Source of the DNA: Bradyrhizobium niftali
Lineage (GTDB): Bacteria; Pseudomonadota; Alphaproteobacteria; Rhizobiales; Xanthobacteraceae
DNA length: 64,000 nt
Direction of reading: 5' to 3'
Assembly (NCBI RefSeq): GCF_004571025.1
Contig: NZ_SPQT01000032.1
Location: 1-64,000 of the forward strand
A model generated the notes under the pieces. That model made no database searches. It was not told where the DNA came from and saw only the letters and a program-made list of their open reading frames with translations. Shown in pieces: positions 43,099 through 50,353 of the stretch (position 1 is its first letter; every line of letters starts with the position of its first letter). The translations under genes were made by a program, and so were the position numbers.

Positions 43099-44316
43099 TC
43101 AAGCCGCTTTGGAGGGACGCGCGAGCGCGCGGCCGAACATCATGTCGGTACGGATCGCCGCCACCTTGTCGCGGTTGCGGATCAGTTCGAGATACCAGAG
43201 CGCATCGACGGTATCGCCGATCAGCACCGCGCCGGTGAGCCGGCCGTCGGCGATGACGAGCTTCTTGTAGGTGCCGCGCCTGCGGTCTGACAGCACGAGG
43301 TTCTCGCTGCCCTCCCCGCCCATGAAGTCGCCGGCGGAGAACACGCTGACGCCCGAGACCTTCAGATTGGTCGAGACCACGCTGCCCTGATAAGCGGCGG
43401 GCCGGCCGGCGAGATGCCGCGCCAGCACGCGCGCCTGCTCATAGGCAGGCTCGACCAGGCCATAGCAGGTGCCGCGATGCTCGGCGCATTCACCGAGCGC
43501 GAAGATGTCGGGTGACGCCGTCTGCATGACGTCGTTGACCACGATGCCGCGGTTGACCGCGATGCCGGCGTCCTTGGCCAGCGCGATGTTGGGCTTGATG
43601 CCGGCGGCAAAGATCACGGCATCGGCTTCGATGCGGCTGCCGTCGGCGAGCTCGACGGCTTCGACGTGGCCGTCGCCATGGATGCATTTCGTGCTCGCAT
43701 TGAGCAGGATGCGGATGCCCTTGCGCTCGACCAGCGTCTTGAGCAGGTCGGCGGCCGGCCCATCGAGCTGGCGCTCCATCAGCCGGTCCATCAGATGCAA
43801 CAGCGTCACCGGAGCGCCGGCCTTGGCAAGCCCATAGGCCGCCTCCAACCCGAGCAAACCGCCGCCGACCACGACGACGCGCTTCTTCGCCGCCGCAAGC
43901 GTCAGCAGCAGGTCGACGTCGCGCGTGTCGCGGAAGGTGTGCACGCCGGCGAGATCGGCGCCCGGCACGTTGAGCCGCAGCGGCGTCGATCCCGTGGCGA
44001 GCACGAGCTTGGAATATTCCATGCTCTCCTCGCCCTCGATCTTGAGCTCGCGGCGGCCAGTGTCGATCTCGGTGACGCGGTAGCCGTAGCGCACCGTGAC
44101 GCCGCGATGGCGCCACCAGTCGGCCGGCCGCAGCTCGATCTCGTGCGAGCCGGTCTCGCCGGCCAGCACCGAGGAGAGCAGCACGCGGTTGTAAGCGAGC
44201 CTCGGTTCATCGCCGATAACGGCAACCGCGTAGCGGCCAAGCGCGGTCTTGGCGAGCTCGTCGACCAGACGCGCGGCCGCCATACCGTTACCGACGATGA
44301 CCAGCGGTTCACTCAC
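43099..44316 (-). CDS. flp: FAD-dependent NAD(P)H oxidoreductase of the nitrate system
   Basis: A 405-residue flavoprotein resembling the FAD half of NirB. The FAD motif VGNGMAAARLVDEL is near the start, the ATG-type LVLATGSTPLRL follows, and the NAD motif VVVVGGGLLGLEAAYGLA is near residue 145. It lacks the siroheme and Fe-S parts of nitrite reductase, so it is an electron-transfer partner only. In Bradyrhizobium the same gene order (narK, bjgb, flp, nasC) couples it to NasC and to the haemoglobin Bjgb. The start is GTG, 10 bp after the bjgb stop, with GGAG inside the bjgb 3' end. Confidence 0.9.
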   Translation of the reverse strand: MSEPLVIVGNGMAAARLVDELAKTALGRYAVAVIGDEPRLAYNRVLLSSVLAGETGSHEIELRPADWWRHRGVTVRYGYRVTEIDTGRRELKIEGEESMEYSKLVLATGSTPLRLNVPGADLAGVHTFRDTRDVDLLLTLAAAKKRVVVVGGGLLGLEAAYGLAKAGAPVTLLHLMDRLMERQLDGPAADLLKTLVERKGIRILLNASTKCIHGDGHVEAVELADGSRIEADAVIFAAGIKPNIALAKDAGIAVNRGIVVNDVMQTASPDIFALGECAEHRGTCYGLVEPAYEQARVLARHLAGRPAAYQGSVVSTNLKVSGVSVFSAGDFMGGEGSENLVLSDRRRGTYKKLVIADGRLTGAVLIGDTVDALWYLELIRNRDKVAAIRTDMMFGRALARPSKAA

Positions 44317-44326
44317 AAGGCATCTC

Positions 44327-44755
44327 CTATTCGGCGGCCTGCGCCTGAGCGCCGTAGGCCTCGGAAATCATGTAGCCGGACAGCACGCCGTAGGCGTCGG
44401 TCCAGGCCGTGGCGAGTTCGGGCGTCCAGGCTTCGCCGAGACCCTTCTCCAGGGTCCACAGCAAGGTCGCGCCGACGACGGGATAGTGCTCGGCCTTGGC
44501 GCCGTAGGCGACGTGACGCTTGGCAAGTGCCGAGGCCGCGGGGAGAATCGAGTCCAGGTTCGACAGGCCGCCGACGACGGCGGCAAGCATGCCCATCAGC
44601 TTCTTGCGCTGCTCGGTCATGTCTTCGGGAAACATCGCGCGCACGGACGGCGCCACCTCGAACAGGCGATCGTAGAACAGCACCGCTGCGGTTTCCGAAA
44701 TCGGCGCGACCTTGGCGAAGCTCTGCTGGACGAGGGCGATCTGTTCTGACGTCAT
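44327..44755 (-). CDS. bjgb: single-domain bacterial haemoglobin
   Basis: A 142-residue globin without a reductase domain, similar to Vitreoscilla haemoglobin and the globin part of flavohaemoglobins. The proximal His lies in AKRHVAYGAKAEHYPVVG and the CD region in RAMFPEDMTEQ. GGAGAACACC precedes the ATG. In the Bradyrhizobium operon of this order the protein is tied to nitric oxide detoxification during nitrate assimilation, with Flp a probable haem reductase. It is third from the promoter side, after narK and a 120-bp gap with a hairpin. Confidence 0.9.
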   Translation of the reverse strand: MTSEQIALVQQSFAKVAPISETAAVLFYDRLFEVAPSVRAMFPEDMTEQRKKLMGMLAAVVGGLSNLDSILPAASALAKRHVAYGAKAEHYPVVGATLLWTLEKGLGEAWTPELATAWTDAYGVLSGYMISEAYGAQAQAAE

Positions 44756-44831
44756 GGTGTTCTCCTGCCTGTTGGGTTTGTCTTGGTGCGCGCCGTTGCG
44801 AACCAGGTTCATGGTCAAACTGTCGGGCAAT

Positions 44832-44857
44832 GCTTCTCCCCGCGTACGGGGAGAAGC
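44832..44857. repeat. hairpin repeat between narK and bjgb
   Basis: GCTTCTCCCCG and CGGGGAGAAGC form an 11-bp stem around CGTA. It belongs to the CTCTCCCC/GGGGAGAG family seen at 16.1 and 39.2 kb. Located 18 bp after the narK stop, it may stabilise the narK mRNA or lower read-through into bjgb-flp-nasC. Confidence 0.65.
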
Positions 44858-44875
44858 GAGATTCATACCAAGCGG

Positions 44876-46255
44876 TCACACCCTTGCTTCGGCGAGGCTT
44901 GGCGCGCCTTCACGCTGCGGGCTGCGACGCAGGTAGAACCACCAGGTCAGACCGAGGCAGGACGCGTAGAAGGCGAGATAGATCGCGAGCGCGAGCTGCG
45001 GCCCGCCGGTCAGGGCGATCGACTTGCCGAAACCGCTCGGGATCAGATAGCCGCCGACCGCGCCGACCGCGCCGATGAAGCCAACCGCCGCACCGCTCTC
45101 GATGCTCGCCGTCTTCAGGGCGACCGCGCGCGCCGCATCGCCCTTGCCACGCACCTTGAACAGGTTCTGCTCGCGGAAGATCGAGGGGATCATGCGGTAG
45201 GTCGAGCCGTTGCCGATGCCCGTCGTCACGAACAGGATCAGGAACATCGACAGGAAGCCGATGAAATCCTTGTGCCCGACGAAATAGAGCACGCCGACGG
45301 TGGCGCCCGCCATCACGATGAAGTTCCAGAAGGTGATGACCGAGCCGCCGATCCTGTCGGCCAGCCAGCCGCCGAACGGGCGCGACAGCGAACCGACGAG
45401 AGGCCCGAGGAACGCGATCGCGATCGTCACCGACGGAAACTGCGTCTTGATCAGCAGCGGAAACGCCGCGGAGTAGCCGATGAAGGATCCGAACGTGCCA
45501 ATATAGAGGTACGCCATGATCCAGGTGTGCTTGCGCTTGACCACCGCGAGCTGATTCCCGATCGACGACTTGGCCGTGGTCAGGTTGTTCATGAAGAACA
45601 CCGCGCCGAACACCGCGATCGCGATCGGGAGCACCCACATCAGGCCGGCGTTCTGCAGGAACACGCCGTCGACGGGGGTTGCCTGGAACAGGTTGATGAC
45701 CGCGAGCGTCATCAGGATCGGGGTCAGGAGCTGCACGCTGGAGACACCGATATTGCCGCCGGCTGCGTTGAGGCCCAGCGCCCATCCCTTCATCTTGTCC
45801 GGGAAGAAGAAGGAGATGTTGGTCATGCTGGAGGCGAAATTGCCGCCGCCGAGACCGGCGGTCGAGGCGATCAGCAGCATCAGCCAGAACGGCGTGTCGG
45901 GCTGGCTGACGAAATAGGCGAGCGACAACGTCGGAATGAACAGGATGGCCGCGCTGAAAATGGTCCAGTTGCGACCGCCGAACGTCGTCACCGCGAATGT
46001 GTAGGGAAAACGCATCAGCGCGCCGATCAGGCCCGGCACGGCAACGAGCTGGAACAGCTGGTCGGTGGTGTAGTGGAAGCCTGCCTGCGGCAGCTTGGTG
46101 GTGACGATGCTCCAGATCAGCCAGACCGAGAAGCCGATATGCTCGGCCACGATCGACCAGATCAGGTTGCGTCGCGCGATAGTCTTGCCAGTTGCGTTCC
46201 AGAACGCCTCATCCTCGGGGCGCCAGTCTGAAATCCAGGTCGGATTCTTCGTCAT
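44876..46255 (-). CDS. narK: nitrate/nitrite transporter NarK (MFS, NNP family)
   Basis: A 459-residue membrane protein with 12 predicted helices. Substrate Arg residues are visible in IGALMRFPYTFAV and GNGSTYRMIPS. The nitrate signature glycine-rich segments AGLGGGNFASSMTNISFFFP and GFIGAVGAVGGYLIPSGF match NNP transporters. It likely imports nitrate and/or exports nitrite. It is the first gene of the narK-bjgb-flp-nasC operon and has a leader of about 140 nt with its own sigma54-like promoter. Confidence 0.95.
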   Translation of the reverse strand: MTKNPTWISDWRPEDEAFWNATGKTIARRNLIWSIVAEHIGFSVWLIWSIVTTKLPQAGFHYTTDQLFQLVAVPGLIGALMRFPYTFAVTTFGGRNWTIFSAAILFIPTLSLAYFVSQPDTPFWLMLLIASTAGLGGGNFASSMTNISFFFPDKMKGWALGLNAAGGNIGVSSVQLLTPILMTLAVINLFQATPVDGVFLQNAGLMWVLPIAIAVFGAVFFMNNLTTAKSSIGNQLAVVKRKHTWIMAYLYIGTFGSFIGYSAAFPLLIKTQFPSVTIAIAFLGPLVGSLSRPFGGWLADRIGGSVITFWNFIVMAGATVGVLYFVGHKDFIGFLSMFLILFVTTGIGNGSTYRMIPSIFREQNLFKVRGKGDAARAVALKTASIESGAAVGFIGAVGAVGGYLIPSGFGKSIALTGGPQLALAIYLAFYASCLGLTWWFYLRRSPQREGAPSLAEARV

Positions 46256-46298
46256 TGAGTATCCCTTCTAGGCTCACCGCTGCGTCGTTGCAGGCTCA

Positions 46299-46316
46299 GC
46301 CTCCAGGCATGGAGGC
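46299..46316 (-). promoter_or_regulatory. hairpin in narK leader
   Basis: GCCTCC-ATGCCT-GGAGGC, a perfect 6-bp stem with a six-base loop, lies 43 bp upstream of the narK start. It lacks a T-run. It may be the attenuating structure in the leader, or part of the antitermination switch downstream of the conserved hexaloop hairpin. Confidence 0.4.
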
Positions 46317-46373
46317 GCGCTCCGAGGCTTCACCCCGGTGGCGAGTTCACGATGCTGATTGATGATGTTGAGG

Positions 46374-46391
46374 GACGTCGTCGTTGGCGTC
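46374..46391 (-). promoter_or_regulatory. candidate ANTAR (NasT) hexaloop hairpin, narK leader
   Basis: On the minus strand GACGCC-AACGAC-GACGTC folds into a stem with one internal mismatch and a hexaloop with A at position 1 and G at position 4, the hallmark of ANTAR-protein targets. The nrtA leader has the same hairpin with the mismatch at the same place and a different loop that keeps A1 and G4. It starts 12 bp after the sigma54-like motif, so it would be at or near the 5' end of the RNA. I could not find the second hexaloop of the published two-hairpin motif. Confidence 0.55.
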
Positions 46392-46403
46392 GCGCAAATG
46401 CAT

Positions 46404-46420
46404 TTCAATTTCCGTGCCAA
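46404..46420 (-). promoter_or_regulatory. sigma54-like promoter of narK operon
   Basis: TTGGCACGGAAATTGAA on the minus strand. The -24 element TGGCACG is perfect. The -12 element reads TTGA where TTGC is consensus. Spacing is right. The nrtA promoter shows the same TTGA variant. Predicted transcript start is about 46392, which gives a leader of about 140 nt. Confidence 0.6.
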
Positions 46421-46523
46421 CTGCGCGCGCTCGGGAAATACAGGGAATTCAGTGGCTTGTTCGAAACGCCCGAAATTTTTGCACGACCATTTCGCACGCA
46501 AATTTTGCGTTTCGCTCAATCCC

Positions 46524-46536
46524 TGTGCGCCGCACA
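46524..46536. promoter_or_regulatory. upstream palindrome of narK promoter
   Basis: TGTGCGGCGCACA (minus strand) is a 13-bp palindrome 103 bp upstream of the sigma54-like motif. It is matched at the identical distance upstream of nrtA. Adjacent bases through GCAAAATTTGCGTGCG are also conserved. The position is typical of an enhancer site for a sigma54 activator. NtrC is the natural candidate, although the sequence is not the textbook NtrC palindrome. Confidence 0.55.
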
Positions 46537-46593
46537 AGGATTGAGCTTGATGTCTCAAAATTGGGCGAGACGCATCACGCACCAACGCTTTGT

Positions 46594-47388
46594 TTACGCG
46601 GCCTCGACGAAGCGATGACGCTCGTAGAGGAATTCGAGCACGCGCTGCCGGCACTTCAAATAGGTGGTGTTGGTGGCGAGCTCGAGCCGCTTGCGGGGAC
46701 GCGCCAGCGGCACCTCCAGCACCTCGCCGATGCGCGCGCTCGGCCCGTTCGTCATCATCACGATACGGTCGGACAGGAGCACGGCCTCGTCGACGTCGTG
46801 GGTGATCATCAGAATGGTGTTGCCGAGCTTCTGGTGCAGCGCCATCACCGAATCCTGCAGATGCGCGCGGGTGAGCGCGTCGAGTGCGCCGAACGGCTCG
46901 TCGAGCAGCAGAACCTTCGGCTCCATCGCCAGCGCCCGCGCGATGCCGACGCGCTGCTTCATGCCGCCGGAGATTTCGGAAGGTCGTTTGTCCTTGGCGT
47001 GGGCCATCTGCACGAGATTGAGATTGTGCATGACCCAGGCGTCGCGCTCGGCCCGCGTCTTGGTCTTGGCGAAGACCTTGTCGACGCCGAGCCTGACGTT
47101 CTCGTAGACCGTGAGCCAGGGCAGCAGGCTGTGGTTCTGGAACACCACGGCGCGATCGGGCCCCGGCGAGTTGACCTCGCGGTTCTCCAGCAGCACGCCG
47201 CCAGTCGAGGCGTTGGTCAGCCCTGCGATGATGTTGAGCAGGGTCGACTTGCCGCAGCCGGAATGGCCGATGATCGAGACGTATTGCCCCTTCTCGATCG
47301 TCAGACAGATGTCCTTCAGGACCTCCGTGGTGGCGGCGCCGCGGGTAAAAATCTTGTCGATGTGGTCGAGCTTCAGATAGGCGGTCAT
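46594..47388 (-). CDS. nrtC: nitrate ABC transporter ATP-binding protein
   Basis: A 264-residue ATPase of the NitT/TauT class. Walker A GHSGCGKST, Q-loop VFQNHSLLPW, signature ISGGMKQR, Walker B VLLLDEPFGALD and ITHDVDEA are intact. It is a single ATPase domain with no fused NrtA-like regulatory half, unlike cyanobacterial NrtC. It therefore corresponds to NrtD there and to nrtC in Bradyrhizobium naming. It follows nrtB by 12 bp. The narK promoter region begins directly after its stop. Confidence 0.9.
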   Translation of the reverse strand: MTAYLKLDHIDKIFTRGAATTEVLKDICLTIEKGQYVSIIGHSGCGKSTLLNIIAGLTNASTGGVLLENREVNSPGPDRAVVFQNHSLLPWLTVYENVRLGVDKVFAKTKTRAERDAWVMHNLNLVQMAHAKDKRPSEISGGMKQRVGIARALAMEPKVLLLDEPFGALDALTRAHLQDSVMALHQKLGNTILMITHDVDEAVLLSDRIVMMTNGPSARIGEVLEVPLARPRKRLELATNTTYLKCRQRVLEFLYERHRFVEAA

Positions 47389-47400
47389 GTGTCCCTCCCC

Positions 47401-48297
47401 TCAGTTCATCGCGGTGCCGCGGGTGACGATCTTGCCGAGGCCCGCAATCAGGCGATCGAGCACGAAGCCGACGATGCCGACATAGATCAGAGCCAGGATG
47501 ATCTCGCTGATGTGCGAGGAGTTCCAGGCGTCCCAGATGAAGAAGCCGATGCCGACGCCGCCGATCAGCATTTCGGCGGCGACGATGGCGAGCCACGACA
47601 GACCGATGCCGATGCGCAGGCCGGTGAAGATGTAGGGTGCGGCCGCCGGGATCATGACCTTGCCGAAGAACTCCAGCGGATTGAGCTGCACGACGGCTGC
47701 GACGTTGCGATAGTCCTGCGGGATGTTGCGGATGCCGACCGCGGTGTTGATGATGATCGGCCAGATCGAGGTGATGAAGATGACGAAGATCGCCGAGGGC
47801 TGGCCGTCGCGGAACGCCGCGAGCGAGAGCGGCAGCCAGGCGAGCGGCGGGATGGTGCGCAAGACCTGGAACAGCGGATCGAGCCCGCGCATCGCCCAGA
47901 CCGACTGGCCGACCAGCACGCCGAGCGCGATACCGGCGATCGCGGAGAGCGAGTAGCCGAAGGCGACGCGCTGAAGGCTGGCGGAGAGATGCCAGAACAG
48001 GCCCTTGTCGATGCCGCCATGGTCGAAGAACGGATCGAGGATCAGCTCCTTGGTGTCCTTGAATACCCGCGACGGCGGCGGCAGTGCCGAGCCGGCGCGG
48101 CGGCAGACCAGCTCCCAGACCAGCGTCAGCAGCGCGATCACGACGAGCGGCGGGATGACGCGCACAGCGGTCTCACGCACCATGCGCGCGTAAGCCTCGC
48201 TCCGCGGCGGCCGCTTCGGCGTCATCGCGACGACGGGCGCGGCGCTCCCCGCGGGCGTCGCGCTCTCAACCTCAATCTTCGTGGCAGGCATGTTCAT
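47401..48297 (-). CDS. nrtB: nitrate ABC transporter permease
   Basis: A 298-residue inner-membrane permease with a polar N-terminal 45 residues and about six helices. The family phrases RVFKDTKELI, LFQVLRTIPPLAWLPLSLAA and VVQLNPLEFFGKVMIPAAAP (the coupling loop) identify the NrtB/CmpB branch. It lies 59 bp after nrtA and 12 bp before the ATPase gene. It works with NrtA and the ATPase in high-affinity nitrate uptake. Confidence 0.92.
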   Translation of the reverse strand: MNMPATKIEVESATPAGSAAPVVAMTPKRPPRSEAYARMVRETAVRVIPPLVVIALLTLVWELVCRRAGSALPPPSRVFKDTKELILDPFFDHGGIDKGLFWHLSASLQRVAFGYSLSAIAGIALGVLVGQSVWAMRGLDPLFQVLRTIPPLAWLPLSLAAFRDGQPSAIFVIFITSIWPIIINTAVGIRNIPQDYRNVAAVVQLNPLEFFGKVMIPAAAPYIFTGLRIGIGLSWLAIVAAEMLIGGVGIGFFIWDAWNSSHISEIILALIYVGIVGFVLDRLIAGLGKIVTRGTAMN

Positions 48298-48356
48298 CGC
48301 TATCTCTCTCCGGCTCCGGGACGATGCGGCCGCCTCGCGGCGGCCGCAGGGCTCCA

Positions 48357-49676
48357 TCAGACTTCGACGCGCTTGATCGCGAGCGACTTCAGATAGGCCG
48401 CCGGATTTTCGGGATCGAACACCTTGCCATCGAAGAAGGTCTCCTTGCCGCGCGAGGTGGAGGCCGGGATCTCGGAGGCGGCGACGCCGAGCGTCTTGGC
48501 GGCGTCGCGCCACATGTCCTCGCGGTTGACCTTCGCGATCAGCGCCTTGGTGTCGAAGTTCGCCTCGTATTTGCCCCAGCGGATGTCCTCGGTGAGGAAC
48601 CAGAGGTCGTGGCTCTGGAACGGGTAGGAGGCAAAGTCGCGCCAGTACTTCATGATGTGCGGCGAGTTCTCGACCACCTTGCCGGGGATGCCGTAGTCGA
48701 ACTTGCCCGAGGTGCGATCGAGCACGTCCTCGACCGGGCAGTTCATCCACTGCCGCTTGCCCATGATGGCGGCGAGCTCGGCCTTGTTCTCGGCCTTGTC
48801 GGCCCATTGCTGGGCCTCCATCACGGCCATCAGCAGCGCCTTGGCGGCCTTCGGATATTTGTCGACGAAAGCTGCGCGCATGCCGAAGGATTTTTCCGGA
48901 TGCTTGTTCCAGAGTTCGCCCGTGTTGATCGCCGTGTAGCCGATGCCCTGGTGGATCAGCTGCAGGTTCCAGGGCTCGCCGACGCAGAAGGCGTCCATGG
49001 TGCCGACCTTCATGTTGGCCACCATCTGCGGCGGCGGCACGACGATGGTCTCGATGTCCTTGTCGGGGTCGATGCCGCCGGCGGCGAGCCAGTAGCGGAT
49101 CCAGAGATCGTGGGTGCCGCCGGGGAAGGTCATCGCAGCCTTCACCGACTTGCCGGAGGCCTTCTTCTTCTCCAGCGCCGCCTTGAACGGCGACGCGTCG
49201 ACGCCGAGCTTGAGGTCGGCATATTCGTTGGCAACCGAGATGCACTGGCTGTCGAGATTGAGCCGCGCCAGGATGTACATCGGCGTCGGCTGGTTGTTCT
49301 GCGTCACCTTGCCGGCCGAGATCAGATACGGCATCGGGGTGAGGATGTGGGCGCCGTCGATGCCGTTGCCTTCGGAGCCGAGCACGAGGTTGTCGCGCGT
49401 CGTGCCCCAGGAGGCCTGCTTCTGCACGTCAGTGTCAGGCATGCCGTATTTGGCGAACAGGCCCTTGTCCTTGGCGACGAAGAGCGGACCGGCGTCGCTG
49501 AGCGCGATGAAGCCGAGCTTGGCGCCCTTGACCTCGGGGCCTGCGTCCTGCGCGAACGCGCCGGCGGGGAAATTGAGCTTGGCGGCGGCAAGAAGGGCAG
49601 CGGTGCTGCCGGTGGCCTTCAACAATTGACGGCGGCTGAGGCCAGTCTCGGAGGGCCGGCGGATGCGCTTGGTCAT
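48357..49676 (-). CDS. nrtA: nitrate ABC transporter substrate-binding protein
   Basis: A 439-residue NrtA/CmpA-family protein. The N-terminus SRRQLLKATG is a good twin-arginine signal with a hydrophobic stretch and a cleavage site near GAFAQDA, so export through Tat is expected. Typical family phrases are LGFIALSDAGPLFVAKDKGLF and GTMDAFCVGEPWNLQLIHQG. There is no lipobox, so it should be soluble in the periplasm and not lipid-anchored as in cyanobacteria. First gene of nrtABC. Its leader of about 170 nt has a sigma54-like promoter and a terminator-like hairpin. Confidence 0.93.
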   Translation of the reverse strand: MTKRIRRPSETGLSRRQLLKATGSTAALLAAAKLNFPAGAFAQDAGPEVKGAKLGFIALSDAGPLFVAKDKGLFAKYGMPDTDVQKQASWGTTRDNLVLGSEGNGIDGAHILTPMPYLISAGKVTQNNQPTPMYILARLNLDSQCISVANEYADLKLGVDASPFKAALEKKKASGKSVKAAMTFPGGTHDLWIRYWLAAGGIDPDKDIETIVVPPPQMVANMKVGTMDAFCVGEPWNLQLIHQGIGYTAINTGELWNKHPEKSFGMRAAFVDKYPKAAKALLMAVMEAQQWADKAENKAELAAIMGKRQWMNCPVEDVLDRTSGKFDYGIPGKVVENSPHIMKYWRDFASYPFQSHDLWFLTEDIRWGKYEANFDTKALIAKVNREDMWRDAAKTLGVAASEIPASTSRGKETFFDGKVFDPENPAAYLKSLAIKRVEV

Positions 49677-49753
49677 CGGTGATGTCGTCCTTTTGCGTCG
49701 TTGCGAATGATTGCGTCAGTGCGCACGAGCAGCCCGTCCGTCCGTGACGCCCG

Positions 49754-49775
49754 AAAAAGGCGCATGCGAACGCGC
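49754..49775 (-). terminator. leader terminator upstream of nrtA
   Basis: On the minus strand GCGCGT-TCGC-ATGCGC (6-bp stem including one G-U) is followed by CTTTTTC. It lies about 80 bp before the nrtA start. A second strong hairpin, GACGGGGG/CCCCCGTC (49776-49793), lies directly upstream and could act as the competing structure. This is what a leader controlled by transcription antitermination should look like. Confidence 0.5.
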
Positions 49776-49830
49776 GACGGGGGGACCCCCGTCTGGTGGC
49801 GTCAGCAAAATCGGATGAGAAGTCTCGCGG

Positions 49831-49848
49831 GACGGCTTCAATGGCGTC
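49831..49848 (-). promoter_or_regulatory. candidate ANTAR (NasT) hexaloop hairpin, nrtA leader
   Basis: GACGCC-ATTGAA-GCCGTC on the minus strand forms the same stem, with a mismatch at the same position, as the narK leader hairpin. The loop keeps A1 and G4. It starts 12 bp after the sigma54-like motif, as in narK, and lies upstream of the leader terminator. In Bradyrhizobium the NasS-NasT pair is known to control nitrate assimilation genes by antitermination. Confidence 0.6.
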
Positions 49849-49860
49849 GGCTTGGAACTA

Positions 49861-49877
49861 TTCAAGCTTCATGCCAA
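49861..49877 (-). promoter_or_regulatory. sigma54-like promoter of nrtABC
   Basis: TTGGCATGAAGCTTGAA on the minus strand. TGGCATG is one base off the -24 consensus. The -12 element is TTGA as at narK. The motif aligns without gaps to the narK promoter from the upstream palindrome through the leader hairpin. Confidence 0.6.
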
Positions 49878-49980
49878 GCGCCGGACCTCAGAAAGCTATG
49901 ATAATTCAACACGTTATATGCGCCGCGCCAGTCTGTCGCAGGGTTGTTGCGCACGCGAAATTTGCGGACTGCTCATTTCT

Positions 49981-49993
49981 TGTGCGTCGCACA
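49981..49993. promoter_or_regulatory. upstream palindrome of nrtA promoter
   Basis: TGTGCGACGCACA on the minus strand differs from the narK copy only at the central base. It is 103 bp upstream of the sigma54-like motif, exactly as at narK. Flanking conserved bases include ATGAGC and GCAAATTTCGCGTGCG. Confidence 0.55.
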
Positions 49994-50353
49994 AATCTTA
50001 TGCAGTCGCCTAAGCAAAAGGCCGCCGAGCGGACAAAAGCCCGATCAAGGCACGCACCATCCATTTGAAATCGCTTACGTTTTCTATCACACCCAAGCGG
50101 CACGCGACTTGCATTTCCATTGGCGTCAACGAAGACTGCGGCTTGCCGCATTGTTGCAGCCTCTGGCGGCTGCAAACCGGAAGCTCAACTGCTTCGCGGC
50201 CCTTCTCGGCTCAGTCGTCGTGACGCGATTCCCAAGGCTTCCAGACCTCCATAGCCCTCGTGCGCGGCAGAGCTGTCCGCACGGCTCAAGACGTTCAGCC
50301 GCGCTCTCTCTGGGGGCGTGTCGATCTCACTTACGAAGCAAAAGGAACCATTG

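Larger units (their letters stand above)
49677..50353. other. divergent control region between nrtA and the nitrite channel gene
   Basis: This 677-bp gap carries the nrtA leader, its sigma54-like promoter and the upstream palindrome in its left half. The right half (about 50000-50340), upstream of the channel gene, shows no clear -24/-12 or -35/-10 pair and no second copy of the palindrome. An AAAGGAACC ribosome binding site precedes the channel gene start. Confidence 0.6.

Noticed and set aside
41259..43238. Open frame of 659 codons antisense to nasC
   Set aside because: Composition-driven shadow of nasC. No start signal and no recognisable domain.
46524..46536. Palindrome considered as a canonical NtrC site
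   Set aside because: NtrC sites read GCAC-N-GTGC, whereas this reads GTGC-N-GCAC. It is kept as an enhancer-like site without naming the protein.
46384..48396. Open frame of 670 codons antisense to nrtC and nrtB
   Set aside because: It crosses the narK promoter and two confident genes, and has repetitive Arg/Asp/Gln-rich shadow composition.
50120..50160. Possible sigma54 promoter (TTGCCGCATTGTTGCA) upstream of the FNT channel gene
   Set aside because: The -24 GG is broken and only the TTGCA half fits. It is also nearly 200 bp from the gene and lacks the upstream palindrome.
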